Part shown: positions 1 through 5,027 of the stretch, piece by piece
Position numbering within the stretch: position 1 is the stretch's first letter
Layout of the letters: every line of letters begins with the position of its first letter
From: Candidatus Delongbacteria bacterium
GTDB taxonomy: Bacteria > UBA4055
Direction: 5' to 3'
Assembly: GCA_028702975.1 (NCBI GenBank)
Contig: JAQVNT010000108.1
Location: 1-5,934, forward strand
DNA: 5,934 nt
Position numbers and translations under genes: made by a program
Notes under the pieces: generated by a model
Database searches by the model: none
The model's input: only the letters and a program-made list of their open reading frames with translations
Told to the model about the DNA's origin: nothing

Positions 1-674
1 AATGCTTCAAACAGCGCGTAGAAGTTCTTATCGGAATTGATGTTCTCTTCCCTGTGCGCGGAAACTACGAAATAATTGTACTGTTTGAGCTTTGTTTTTT
101 TGAGGATGTCCGACTTTAGGATCTTTTCCTCGTTGGCCAATATGACCTCATGCATCGGGCTGCCTGTTTTTATGACCCTGTCCGGGAGAAGTCCTTCGCG
201 GAGCAGATATTCCCTCGCTATGTCTGAATAGGTCAGGTTGATATCGGCAGTATGGTCCACGATCTTCCTGTTCGTCTCTTCCGGCACGCGCTGGTCAAAG
301 CACCTGTTTCCCGCCTCCATGTGGAAAATGGGAATGTGCCTTTTTTTGGCCGGTATGGCGCAGAGGCATGAGTTCGTGTCGCCGAGTACGAGGAATGCGT
401 CAGGTTTGACCGAATCGAGCACTTTATCTATCTCAATGATGATGTTGCCGATAGTCTCCGACGCGTTGCCTTTAGCCGCGTTCAGGAAGTGATCGGGCTT
501 TTTTAAACCGAGATCCTTAAAGAACACCTCGTTAAGCTCGAAATCGTAATTCTGCCCCGTATGGACAAGGATATGCTCTATCGCTTTGGATGAGTCGAGC
601 TTTTTTAGAACTTCCGAGAGCCTGATGATCTCCGGCCGCGTTCCCACCACCGTCATAACTTTAAGTCTTTTCAT
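1..674 (-). CDS. capG: UDP-N-acetylglucosamine 2-epimerase family, CapG/FnlC (WbjD) type, 3' end outside window
   Basis: This is a non-hydrolysing UDP-sugar 2-epimerase of the WecB superfamily. The closest match is the CapG/FnlC/WbjD branch, which performs the last step to UDP-N-acetyl-L-fucosamine in the cytoplasm. The frame is open from the ATG at 674 to the window edge, giving 224 residues of a protein that is usually about 370-380 aa. Visible motifs are GTRPE (residues 11-15), HTGQNYD (38-44), LGDTNS (97-102), HMEAGNR (118-124), PEETNRKIVDH (131-141) and SAHREEN (205-211). The run from HMEAGNR through the ETNRK block is typical of this branch. Its ATG overlaps the TGA of the preceding AlbA_2 gene as ATGA (671-674), so translational coupling is likely. 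A GGAAAG stretch a few bases upstream can serve as ribosome binding site. The family is secure; the exact sugar product rests on pairing with capE. Confidence 0.93.
   Translation of the reverse strand, partial: MKRLKVMTVVGTRPEIIRLSEVLKKLDSSKAIEHILVHTGQNYDFELNEVFFKDLGLKKPDHFLNAAKGNASETIGNIIIEIDKVLDSVKPDAFLVLGDTNSCLCAIPAKKRHIPIFHMEAGNRCFDQRVPEETNRKIVDHTADINLTYSDIAREYLLREGLLPDRVIKTGSPMHEVILANEEKILKSDILKKTKLKQYNYFVVSAHREENINSDKNFYALFEA
671..674 (-). other. ATGA stop/start overlap, gene A to capG
   Basis: The ATG of capG (674-672) overlaps the TGA of gene A (673-671). Gene A is therefore coupled to polysaccharide genes on both sides without disturbing either frame. Confidence 0.85.
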
Positions 675-2446
675 TTTTTCTTTCCGTTGTTTATAATTAC
701 CCAGTGGCCGAGCTTTCTGCCGCCTTCTCTTCTGATCATGTGTTCTTCTTTTAATCTCTCCAAATCTCTCTTTATCGTTTTTGGATCGACATTCGTTAAA
801 TCAGCCATTTCTTTTATTGTTATGTCTTTGTTTTTATCTATTAAATTGAAAATTATTTCTTGTCTTTCTGAGCTTAAGTCTTTTGGGACATCTTTTGGGA
901 CATCTTTTGGGACATCTTTTGGGACATCTTTTGGGACATTTATCTTTTTAGGCTCATTTATTCCCTCATTCATTCCGCCATTACCGCCATCCATTCCGCC
1001 ATTAGCGCCACCAATCTTTAAATAACCAACAACATTATATCCGCCAAAGCGTCTTGAACCTTTGAACTCAATAACACCGCTGAGTTTAAGAATTTTAATA
1101 TACCTTTCCAGCGTTCTGGCAGGCATATTCAGCCCCGCAGCGATTTCAGGCATTCTGCATCCGTGATTTTTTGCTATGAAATCTTTTACCTTTCTTACAC
1201 CATCTGTAATTTCATCTGAAAGCTCCGTATAAATGTGATCCGGAGTCTTTTCATTGTCTGAATCATTTGGAGAGGCAAATCTGAAGGGAATAATTGTCCT
1301 AAACATCGAATCTTCAATGAATTCCGCTTTTGCGCCTTTTGTATAGTAGGGCATGTATTTTGTGATGTTATATATTCCGGTGCCTACTTCTTCCACCCAC
1401 GACAACTGAAGAAAAAACTTTGATATTAAAGGATTCTTCTGGTGCGTAAGATAATTTCCCGTATCGATCTTTCCTATGTGTCTGGGATTGCATGGATTAG
1501 TGAATTCGACACTCTTCTTTGTAATCACTATTCGTGCAGGAAAAGGACTATAATACTCTCTATGAACTATCAGGTTAACGACTGCCTCTCTGAAAATCTT
1601 ATTCCTCAGGCTCACTCTCTGCCCGTTTTCAAAATAAAAAGGATCAGGAAGATATTTTTCAATAAAAGTCATGATCTCGGAATAAGCGTCTATCAGATTG
1701 ATCCTGAAATCTTTTCTGTCATCAAACCTGTCAGTATCGTTGATCTTTACCACGGCGTCAATTTTAAATTGAGGAATAATGCTCTGAATTCCCAGTTCCG
1801 TCCCGAAAAGTAGAACAGCGGCTGTATAATATTCGATTTTCCCTGTGTCTTCGTTTTGTCTTGCAAGACCTGCCCGGAGCAATAAATCAGTATCGGTAAG
1901 GCCTGCCCATGGGTGATCCTCCTTTAGATAAAGCAGCCTGTTACGCACTTTTTCGAATGTTGATCTGTCAAAATCTTTTTCGCCGATGTGTTCTACAATT
2001 CTTGTTTCTGAATAGTATCCGCTTTTTCTATTGCTGATCGCGGCTATTCTCTGCGGTTCTTTTATCTTAAAATCGCCGTCGGAGCTTCTGTCGTAAACCG
2101 TTCCTTTGAACCTGTGAACCTGAGATGACTCCGGTATGTTCAGGTAAATAATTGATTTTCCTTCGATCTCATATTTATGCGGGTCGAGTATAAAGGGCGG
2201 ATCAAGCGTATCGGGATTGTTGGACATCGTGACGATGTTGTTCATCATTCTGTCGATCCTGCTTTCTTCGATGCCGATTATGTTTCCGTCGTCATCTGCG
2301 CCGATGATTATTTCTCCGCCGTCTCTGTTCAGAAATGCGCACACCGTTTCAAAGAGTGTAGCTGATATCTCATCCCGAAATTTCTTGAATTCAAGCCTTT
2401 TGGATTCTTTTTGCTTAAGCAGCGATATTAGTTTTTCATGTCTCAC
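671..2446 (-). CDS. AlbA_2 (Schlafen AAA_4-like) / RecG-C-like ATPase / winged-helix protein, copy A (complete)
   Basis: This 591-aa protein has the architecture of the COG2865 'predicted transcriptional regulator' group. An AlbA_2 domain spans about 10-145, with ESKRLEFKKF at 14-23, DGGEIIIGADDDG at 42-54 and EPQRIAA at 130-136. A HATPase_c_4-like (RecG C-terminal-like) domain spans about 205-390, with an N-box-like REAVVNLIVHREY at 286-298 and a VEEVGTGI glycine motif at 351-358. A first winged helix lies at about 417-475. A Gly/Asn-rich linker follows (479-499), then five VPKD tetrapeptides (504-523) and a second winged helix (about 527-586). E14, E19 and D51/D52 are spaced like the acidic triad of Schlafen nucleases. 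The start is a GTG that overlaps the capE stop as GTGA (2443-2446), and the TGA overlaps the capG ATG. The biological role is unknown: it could be a transcription regulator, a nucleic-acid-binding ATPase or a defence-type nuclease. Confidence 0.9.
   Translation of the reverse strand: MRHEKLISLLKQKESKRLEFKKFRDEISATLFETVCAFLNRDGGEIIIGADDDGNIIGIEESRIDRMMNNIVTMSNNPDTLDPPFILDPHKYEIEGKSIIYLNIPESSQVHRFKGTVYDRSSDGDFKIKEPQRIAAISNRKSGYYSETRIVEHIGEKDFDRSTFEKVRNRLLYLKEDHPWAGLTDTDLLLRAGLARQNEDTGKIEYYTAAVLLFGTELGIQSIIPQFKIDAVVKINDTDRFDDRKDFRINLIDAYSEIMTFIEKYLPDPFYFENGQRVSLRNKIFREAVVNLIVHREYYSPFPARIVITKKSVEFTNPCNPRHIGKIDTGNYLTHQKNPLISKFFLQLSWVEEVGTGIYNITKYMPYYTKGAKAEFIEDSMFRTIIPFRFASPNDSDNEKTPDHIYTELSDEITDGVRKVKDFIAKNHGCRMPEIAAGLNMPARTLERYIKILKLSGVIEFKGSRRFGGYNVVGYLKIGGANGGMDGGNGGMNEGINEPKKINVPKDVPKDVPKDVPKDVPKDLSSERQEIIFNLIDKNKDITIKEMADLTNVDPKTIKRDLERLKEEHMIRREGGRKLGHWVIINNGKKK
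879..938 (-). repeat. 12-bp tandem repeat, 5 perfect copies (VPKD)n in gene A
   Basis: The plus-strand unit is tcttttgggaca, five exact copies in 60 bases. On the coding strand each unit can be phased as ATGTCCCAAAAG, read out of the ATG frame as GAT GTC CCA AAA. It encodes VPKD x5 between the Gly/Asn-rich linker and the last winged helix. A whole-unit gain or loss keeps the frame, so copy number could vary freely. Confidence 0.98.
971..1012 (-). repeat. 21-bp imperfect tandem repeat in the GGM/GGN linker of gene A
   Basis: Two 21-bp units (971-991 and 992-1012) differ at two positions and encode the alternating NGGM/DGG/NGG/A linker. A 24-base stretch across the unit junction (980-1003) recurs exactly at 4949-4972 in the intergenic debris. 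This ties that debris to AlbA_2 linkers. Confidence 0.85.
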
Positions 2447-2454
2447 TTAGCTTT
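2001..2454 (-). repeat. Long direct repeat, copy 1 (5' part of AlbA_2 gene A plus capE stop)
   Basis: This segment aligns without gaps to 5481-5934 at a constant offset of 3480. By eye I count about 16 mismatches in the right-hand 414 bases and about 7 more in the left-hand 40. It encodes the AlbA_2 domain (residues 1 to about 149) and includes the last codons of capE. To the left of about 2001 the two copies diverge abruptly. Confidence 0.93.
2443..2446 (-). other. GTGA stop/start overlap, capE to gene A
   Basis: The TGA of capE (2445-2443) and the GTG of gene A (2446-2444) share bases. No strong Shine-Dalgarno is visible ahead of the GTG, so gene A probably depends on termination-reinitiation from capE. 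Confidence 0.8.
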
Positions 2455-3468
2455 CTTCAGCCTTTTAATTTCGCTTTTGATATAATCGAGCGTCAGCAGT
2501 TTCTTTTCAACTCCCTTGACATCGAGCAGTTCCACATTGCTTGAATTATAATCGGTGAGCTCCTTTTCCTGCTTTTCGCCTTTATCGAAAAATTTGGCGT
2601 AGTTCAAATCTCTCGTGTCTGCCGGGACTCTGAAGAAGTCGCCGAGATCTTCCGCGAAAGCCATTTCCTCTTTGGTAAGAAGGGTCTCGTATTTCTTTTC
2701 GCCATGCCTTGTTCCGATTATCTGAATTTTATTTTTTGCTTTGAACAAATTCACCATTGCCTGAGCGAGGTCTCTGATCGTGCTTGATGCGGCTTTCTGG
2801 ACGAAAAGATCGCCCTGACGGCCGTTCTTGTATGCGAAAAGTACGAGGTCAACGGATTCCTCGAGGCTCATTAAGAATCTTGTCATGTCGGGATCGGTTA
2901 TGGTGAGCGGTTTTCCATCTTCGATCTGCTCGATGAAAAGCGGGATCACCGAGCCTCTCGAGGCCATCACATTGCCGTAGCGGGTAACGCATATCGTCGT
3001 TTCCTTCTCATCCACATTCCTCGATTCCGCTATCGCGACTTTCTCCATCATCGCCTTGGAAATCCCCATCGCGTTTATCGGGTACGCGGCTTTGTCCGTG
3101 CTCAAAACAACCACTTTTTTAACTTTATTGGCTATCGCTGCCTTAATGACATTAGAAGTTCCGATCACATTTGTCCGCACGGCCTCCATCGGGAAAAATT
3201 CGCAGGAAGGCACCTGCTTTAATGCCGCCGCATGGAAAATATAATCAACTCCCTTCGTAGCTTCGAAAACGCTGTCATAGTCTCTAACGTTGCCGATGTA
3301 GAATTTGAGCTTTGAATTGTTCAACTGACGCCTCATGTCGTCCTGCTTTTTCTCATCGCGGGAAAATACCCTTATTTCCTTGACTTCCGTGCCGAGGAAT
3401 CTGTTGAGTACGGCGTTCCCGAACGAACCCGTTCCGCCTGTTATAAGCAGTGTCTTGTTCTTGAACAT
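2443..3468 (-). CDS. capE: UDP-N-acetylglucosamine 4,6-dehydratase/5-epimerase, CapE/FnlA (WbjB) type
   Basis: This complete 341-aa extended short-chain dehydrogenase (Polysacc_synt_2 family) should convert UDP-GlcNAc to the 4-keto-6-deoxy-L-arabino intermediate of UDP-L-FucNAc synthesis, using bound NAD(P) in the cytoplasm. The Rossmann motif TGGTGSFG lies at residues 10-17, the FHAAALKQVP block at 78-87, STDKA at 123-127, and MGISK at 134-138. In the last motif Met replaces the usual catalytic Tyr of YxxxK, as is characteristic of this dehydratase group. RYGNV is at 163-167. The C-terminal FRVPADTRDLNYAKFF block (279-294) marks the CapE-type C-terminal domain, absent from plain FlaA1 enzymes. 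The ATG lies three bases after the stop of AlbA_2 gene B. The protein ends in KKAK, and its TGA overlaps the GTG of AlbA_2 gene A. The reductase partner CapF is not in the window. Confidence 0.94.
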   Translation of the reverse strand: MFKNKTLLITGGTGSFGNAVLNRFLGTEVKEIRVFSRDEKKQDDMRRQLNNSKLKFYIGNVRDYDSVFEATKGVDYIFHAAALKQVPSCEFFPMEAVRTNVIGTSNVIKAAIANKVKKVVVLSTDKAAYPINAMGISKAMMEKVAIAESRNVDEKETTICVTRYGNVMASRGSVIPLFIEQIEDGKPLTITDPDMTRFLMSLEESVDLVLFAYKNGRQGDLFVQKAASSTIRDLAQAMVNLFKAKNKIQIIGTRHGEKKYETLLTKEEMAFAEDLGDFFRVPADTRDLNYAKFFDKGEKQEKELTDYNSSNVELLDVKGVEKKLLTLDYIKSEIKRLKKAK

Positions 3469-3471
3469 AGT

Positions 3472-4704
3472 CTATTTATCTCCGAAATTTTTGTTTATAA
3501 TTACCCAGCGGCCGTTCTTTGTAGCACCAACACGTTCAAGTAAGCCTTCTTTTTTTAGTACAGATATAATTCTGTAAACTGTCCTTGTTGTGACATTCAG
3601 CTTCACGGCCATTTCTTCGGCAGTTATTGCGCTATTCTCTTTTACCAACTGCATGATTGATGACATTTCTTGTGACATTTCTTGTGACATTTCTTGTGAC
3701 ATTTCTTGTGACATTTCTTGTGACATTTCTTGTGACATTTCTGGGACATTCACAGTATCATTTACAGTACCATCGCTTACACTCAGCCTTTCTTTGTATA
3801 GGGTGACAAAAAAGCCGTTGAACTTTTCTTCGAATTTTGGCGGAATGACTCCGTAATCTCTGCATATATCAAATACCTTTTTTATGCCTGATCCGTACCT
3901 TTCAACTGAACCGATCTCCTTGAATGCTTTCGCTATTACTTTGTTTCTTGCCTGCGAAGTATAATTATTGGTCAGAAGATCCTCCATCGTAATGCCTCCG
4001 AAGAGTTTCCCCGGATTATAAAATTCTATCCTGTCGTCAATAATTTTTGTCGGGCTTTTAAATCTGCCGGCCTGAATATCCGTTATAACACAATAATCCT
4101 TCGCGAAGAGGAGAAAGGCTCCGATAGTGATCTTACCGTCTCTGATAAACTCCATTTTAGCCATAAACTCGTAAGGGGTCATGCTGATCCCGGAATTATT
4201 GTGCTTTTCGACTTTTCTTATGAACTTGAGTATCTTTTCTTCCGAAATATGCTCATAAGAATGATGCGGGTCATGATGAAAGTCCCAGCTGCTGTTCATT
4301 GTCTTTAGGTACAGGTCGCTGATCTCGCTTAAAGAAAGCTGATGGTTTGAGTTCCTGACTCTCTTGAAATACCTTCCTTTGAGTGCGACAGGCTTGATAG
4401 GATATTCGTCAACGAAGAGAGCTGCTATAGTTGACCCGTCATATTCCCTGATCTCCGCGTCAATAATAAGTTGAGGCTGCGTCTTGTTTTTTATCTCGTT
4501 TATCCAGTTTTGAAGAGTTTCGGGACCGACCTTTAGGTCATTAACCGGTTTTTTATCATCGTTTATGCCTATAAGAACAACTCCGCCTGAAGCATTCGCA
4601 AAAGCGCATACGGTTTCGAGCGCGGCTTGATCGAAATTCTTTTTGAATTCGAGGGTCTGGCTTTCCCCGTTATTAATTATGTCGTCTATGCGACCGTGCT
4701 TCAT
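3472..4704 (-). CDS. AlbA_2 / winged-helix protein with reduced ATPase-like domain, copy B
   Basis: This 410-aa diverged paralogue of the other two AlbA_2 genes has its AlbA_2 domain at about 8-135 (ESQTLEFKKNF 14-24, ASGGVVLIGINDD 38-50, RYFKRVRNSN 111-120). Acidic residues E14, E19 and D49/D50 match the Schlafen-type spacing. The following RecG-C-like domain (about 190-305) has GAFLLF, DRIEFYNPGKLFGG (224-237), SQARN (250-254) and VERYGSGI (267-274). RFKSPTKIID runs straight into DRIEF, so the roughly 100-residue block that holds the REAxxNAxxHRDY N-box in full-length relatives is missing. ATP binding is therefore doubtful. The linker carries DGTV-NDTV-NVPE, then six MSQE units and MSS (311-349), followed by a winged helix (about 350-405). 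The ATG at 4704 overlaps the TGA of a capE-like remnant as ATGA. A promoter candidate lies about 75-100 bases upstream. Confidence 0.88.
   Translation of the reverse strand: MKHGRIDDIINNGESQTLEFKKNFDQAALETVCAFANASGGVVLIGINDDKKPVNDLKVGPETLQNWINEIKNKTQPQLIIDAEIREYDGSTIAALFVDEYPIKPVALKGRYFKRVRNSNHQLSLSEISDLYLKTMNSSWDFHHDPHHSYEHISEEKILKFIRKVEKHNNSGISMTPYEFMAKMEFIRDGKITIGAFLLFAKDYCVITDIQAGRFKSPTKIIDDRIEFYNPGKLFGGITMEDLLTNNYTSQARNKVIAKAFKEIGSVERYGSGIKKVFDICRDYGVIPPKFEEKFNGFFVTLYKERLSVSDGTVNDTVNVPEMSQEMSQEMSQEMSQEMSQEMSQEMSSIMQLVKENSAITAEEMAVKLNVTTRTVYRIISVLKKEGLLERVGATKNGRWVIINKNFGDK
3480..3483 (-). promoter_or_regulatory. Ribosome binding site of capE inside the end of gene B
   Basis: GGAG on the minus strand lies 11 bases before the capE ATG and within the last codons of gene B. 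With only three bases between the two genes, translation of gene B must pass through this site, so expression of capE and gene B is probably linked. Confidence 0.5.
3662..3773 (-). repeat. 12-bp tandem array with six perfect MSQE units and three diverged upstream units, gene B
   Basis: The plus-strand unit gacatttcttgt occurs six times perfectly at 3662-3733, with a partial seventh. On the coding strand the units begin with ATG (ATGTCACAAGAA = MSQE). Reading upstream, the array continues as ATGTCCCAGAA (11 bp, ATG at 3749-3747), ATGATACTGTGA (ATG at 3761) and ATGGTACTGTAA (ATG at 3773). The first three units are read as DGTV, NDTV and NVPE. The 11-bp unit then shifts the reading to MSQE. Confidence 0.97.
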
Positions 4705-4760
4705 TCTCTTTTCAGCCTCTTGTGTTCGCTTTTGTTTTTTTCAGCCTTGCGATCCGTAAT
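4701..4760 (-). pseudogene. Remnant of a capE-like 3' end directly before gene B
   Basis: The minus-strand frame ending at 4701 reads KNKSEHKRLKRE-stop. The capE C-terminus reads YIKSEIKRLKKAK-stop, so KSE-x-KRLK is shared. At the DNA level CAAAAGCGAA and AGGCTGAA match exactly in the same arrangement. The frame is closed by a TAA about 20 codons upstream and has no clear start, so this is not a complete gene. Its TGA overlaps the ATG of gene B as ATGA, reproducing the capE to gene A junction. A chance Lys-rich match is possible but less likely given the DNA identity and position. Confidence 0.6.
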
Positions 4761-4776
4761 TCGTTATTAAAAGGTA

Positions 4777-4805
4777 AATATAATTCAAGTCAGCTGTATT
4801 ATCAA
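4777..4805 (-). promoter_or_regulatory. Sigma70-type promoter candidate upstream of gene B
   Basis: On the minus strand TTGATA (4805-4800) is followed by exactly 17 bases and TATATT (4782-4777). Each hexamer matches the consensus at five of six positions. Transcription would start near 4770, giving a leader of about 65 bases before gene B, and could drive gene B, capE, gene A and capG. It is the only intergenic stretch long enough for a promoter in the window. Confidence 0.45.
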
Positions 4806-4829
4806 CCTGAAAATGAGGGGGATTCTTTT

Positions 4830-4865
4830 GGGGTAGTTGCTGGGGTAGTCATTGGGGTAGTCTCT
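4830..4865 (-). repeat. 12-bp x3 micro-array (ggggtag unit)
   Basis: The core ggggtag starts at 4830, 4842 and 4854, exactly 12 bases apart, with variable last bases. On the minus strand it reads as TTPM/TTPA/TTPK tetrapeptides, a different repeat type from any in the three intact genes. Confidence 0.9.
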
Positions 4866-4880
4866 TTTGTCACCCTTTTC

Positions 4881-4913
4881 TCCGACCTTTACTCCGACCT
4901 TTACTCCCACCTT
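4881..4913 (-). repeat. 12-bp x2.75 micro-array (tccgacctttac unit)
   Basis: Two exact units lie at 4881-4892 and 4893-4904, followed by a partial third with one change. On the minus strand it reads as SKGR repeats in the frame that also holds NVPK. Confidence 0.92.
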
Positions 4914-4914
4914 C

Positions 4915-4951
4915 TTTTGGGACATTTACTGGGACATTCTTTTGGGGCATT
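4915..4951 (-). repeat. VPKD-like 12/13-bp micro-array, x3
   Basis: The core gggacatt or ggggcatt occurs at 4919, 4931 and 4944, with spacings of 12 and 13. These are diverged members of the same 12-mer that is perfect in gene A. The extra base shifts the frame within the array. Confidence 0.85.
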
Positions 4952-4980
4952 ACCGCCATCCATTCCGCCATTCGTGCTTT

Positions 4981-5004
4981 TTTTCCGAACTCTTTTCCGA
5001 ACTT
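4981..5004 (-). repeat. 12-bp x2 micro-array (ttttccgaact unit)
   Basis: Two units with one mismatch lie at 4981-4992 and 4993-5004. They read as FGKE tetrapeptides on the minus strand. Confidence 0.88.
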
Positions 5005-5005
5005 T

Positions 5006-5027
5006 CTTGGGTGGGACTTGGGTGGGT
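5006..5027 (-). repeat. 11-bp x2 micro-array touching the stop of gene C
   Basis: The units cttgggtggga and cttgggtgggt lie at 5006-5016 and 5017-5027. The last base belongs to the TAA stop of gene C, so the debris starts directly at the end of the coding region. Confidence 0.85.

Larger units (their letters stand above)
4830..5026 (-). pseudogene. Mosaic of decayed AlbA_2 linker repeats between genes C and B
   Basis: This is the left-over linker of at least one more AlbA_2-type gene, with no domain attached. One minus frame reads NGGMDGGN, the same peptide and the same 24 bases as in gene A, and is then broken by a stop. A second frame reads FGKEFGK, NVPVNVPK and SKGRSKGR, and a third reads TTPMTTPATTPK. 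No frame continues into a winged helix. The stretch is packed with six distinct short tandem repeats, listed separately. It could also be a nursery where new repeat units arise rather than a remnant. A 66-codon frame (4870-5070) covers part of it but overlaps the end of gene C and looks accidental. Confidence 0.6.

Noticed and set aside
238..492. Plus-strand 84-codon frame
   Set aside because: It lies antisense to capG, whose conserved motifs fully explain the region.
687..1025. Plus-strand frame with a GTSF repeat
   Set aside because: It is the antisense image of the VPKD array in gene A; repeats of 12 bp keep all six frames open.
3662..3742. CRISPR-like periodicity
   Set aside because: The units are contiguous 12-mers with no spacers and lie inside an intact coding frame.
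4705..5026. Insertion sequence or transposon in the gap
   Set aside because: No transposase fragment, terminal inverted repeats or target duplication could be found.
4705..5026. Rho-independent terminator after gene C
   Set aside because: No GC-rich hairpin followed by a T-run was seen on the minus strand, so read-through from gene C to gene B remains possible.
4830..5027. Iteron-type replication origin
   Set aside because: The repeat units are of several different sequences and correspond to AlbA_2 linker codons. There is no replication initiator gene or AT-rich melting region in the expected arrangement.
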